Part shown: one piece after another, positions 63,356 through 64,000 of the stretch
How the letters are laid out: every line of letters begins with the position of its first letter
Position numbering within the stretch: the stretch's first letter is position 1
NCBI GenBank assembly: GCA_031216915.1
Contig: CM062297.1
Span: 367,177,704 to 367,241,703 of the forward strand
Source: Pictodentalium vernedei
Lineage: Eukaryota > Mollusca > Scaphopoda > Dentaliida > Dentaliidae
Direction: 5' to 3'
Length of the DNA stretch: 64,000 nt
Made by a program: the position numbers and the translations under genes
The notes under the pieces: generated by a model
What the model saw: the letters and a program-made list of their open reading frames with translations, nothing else
What the model was told of the DNA's origin: nothing
Databases searched by the model: none

Positions 63356-64000
63356 ATAGCAGTTCAGAGCAGGGTCAAGTTGTCAAAAATACAAAGCGAT
63401 CATTTCTTTCAAATTAATCGATCACATTTATTGTCCGACGATAGCCTTCAATACCATTCACATTCTCATTTCCATTTCACTCCTGCTGAAGAACAAAACA
63501 CCTCCCGGATCCAAATGCTCCCAGGGACGTTTCTGGGTAGTTCAGACTCGATGTGTGTCACAGTGAGATCCTCAAATTTCCAAACTTTCATTTCAAATTG
63601 ATACCATAAAAAAGTTTCCGACATTTGATGATCGGTTTTGAGAAGGAATTTTCTTTATAGATTTATGTACAAATTACATTATATTCGCTTGATATTTGGC
63701 CTTTTCTCCATAATTATGAGTAGACTTTGTAATTGGCCTAACAAAAGACTTCTTGTGGTACATGATACTGCTATATTGTGCGGGGCCGTCGAGAGGGAGG
63801 GGGGGGGGGGGGTAGTAACCCCGGGGCCCGGCGTTATTGGGGGCCCGCCGATTCCCGTAATTTCCTGAAGGCGGGATACTCGTGCGTGCGGCCCCTTCAC
63901 TGCACGTCACATTTAGACGAGCAGTAAAGGACTCTCACGTAAGAGAATCCTGCTTTAAGGCAATTAGAGAAAAACGGCGGGCCCCGGTGTTCCAAATTGA
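63356..64000. other. non-coding stretch with a poly-G tract, no gene seen
   Basis: 63800-63812 is G13 in a GGGAGG context. 63820-63990 is GC-rich (CCCGGGGCCCGGCG; GGGGGCCCGCCGATTCCCG) and resembles the end of another poly-G repeat. Open frames on both strands here are repeat by-products. Confidence 0.5.

Overview
The window looks like a piece of an animal nuclear genome, most likely a marine invertebrate. The grounds are spliceosomal introns, tRNA- and 5S-derived SINEs, Jockey/CR1-type LINEs, DIRS-like, Tc1-like, hAT-like and TTAA-targeting transposons, and long poly-G tracts. I see no bacterial or phage gene. The SINE tail and the dispersed repeats with GTCTGTCC-rich leaders feel lophotrochozoan or non-vertebrate deuterostome, but I cannot name the species. 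The sequence is AT-rich apart from the LTR retrotransposon core (about 32.0-34.6 kb). I find no complete intact protein-coding gene.

One host gene appears to run along the + strand. Four well-bounded exons (1939-2112, 12024-12164, 23462-23671, 44111-44244) have acceptor and donor signals. The first three are whole-codon exons, so all joins are phase 0, giving about 219 residues of one continuous product. The introns (about 10, 11 and 20 kb) are packed with repeats. The product is not firmly recognised; a mesothelin/otoancorin/stereocilin-like extracellular repeat protein is a weak suggestion.

Region by region: 1-12 kb has a TTAA-flanked MITE, a SINE with a 12-bp target duplication, a decayed minus-strand LINE cut off by an 805-bp TIR element, a plus-strand LINE, a hAT-like element with an 8-bp duplication, and a second SINE family. 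12-24 kb has exon 2 between inverted repeats, several TTAA palindromic MITEs, a Tc1-like transposase broken only by TGA codons, and a 15-bp-duplication SINE. 24.6-36.8 kb is a chain of TTAA elements. One is split by a DIRS-like retrotransposon. The next is split by a 5S-headed SINE, which is itself split by a 6.8-kb LTR retrotransposon. The LTR element has 1.6-kb LTRs and encodes only gag plus a protease segment. 37-49 kb has more MITEs, palindromes, tandem arrays, LINE and Tc1 remnants, and exon 4. 49.5-53.65 kb is a second DIRS-like element. 54.6-55.5 kb is a 185-bp satellite. 57-59.7 kb is a cluster of poly-G repeats.

The most interesting region is 59971-63355. Inverted repeats of about 80 bp enclose a THAP-domain start on the + strand and a SAP + SWIM-zinc-finger coding stretch on the - strand, both slightly broken. 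This may be a decayed DNA transposon of an unusual type.

Almost everything here is mobile DNA at different ages. The nesting order gives a relative chronology, and terminal repeats and target duplications fix many boundaries to the base.
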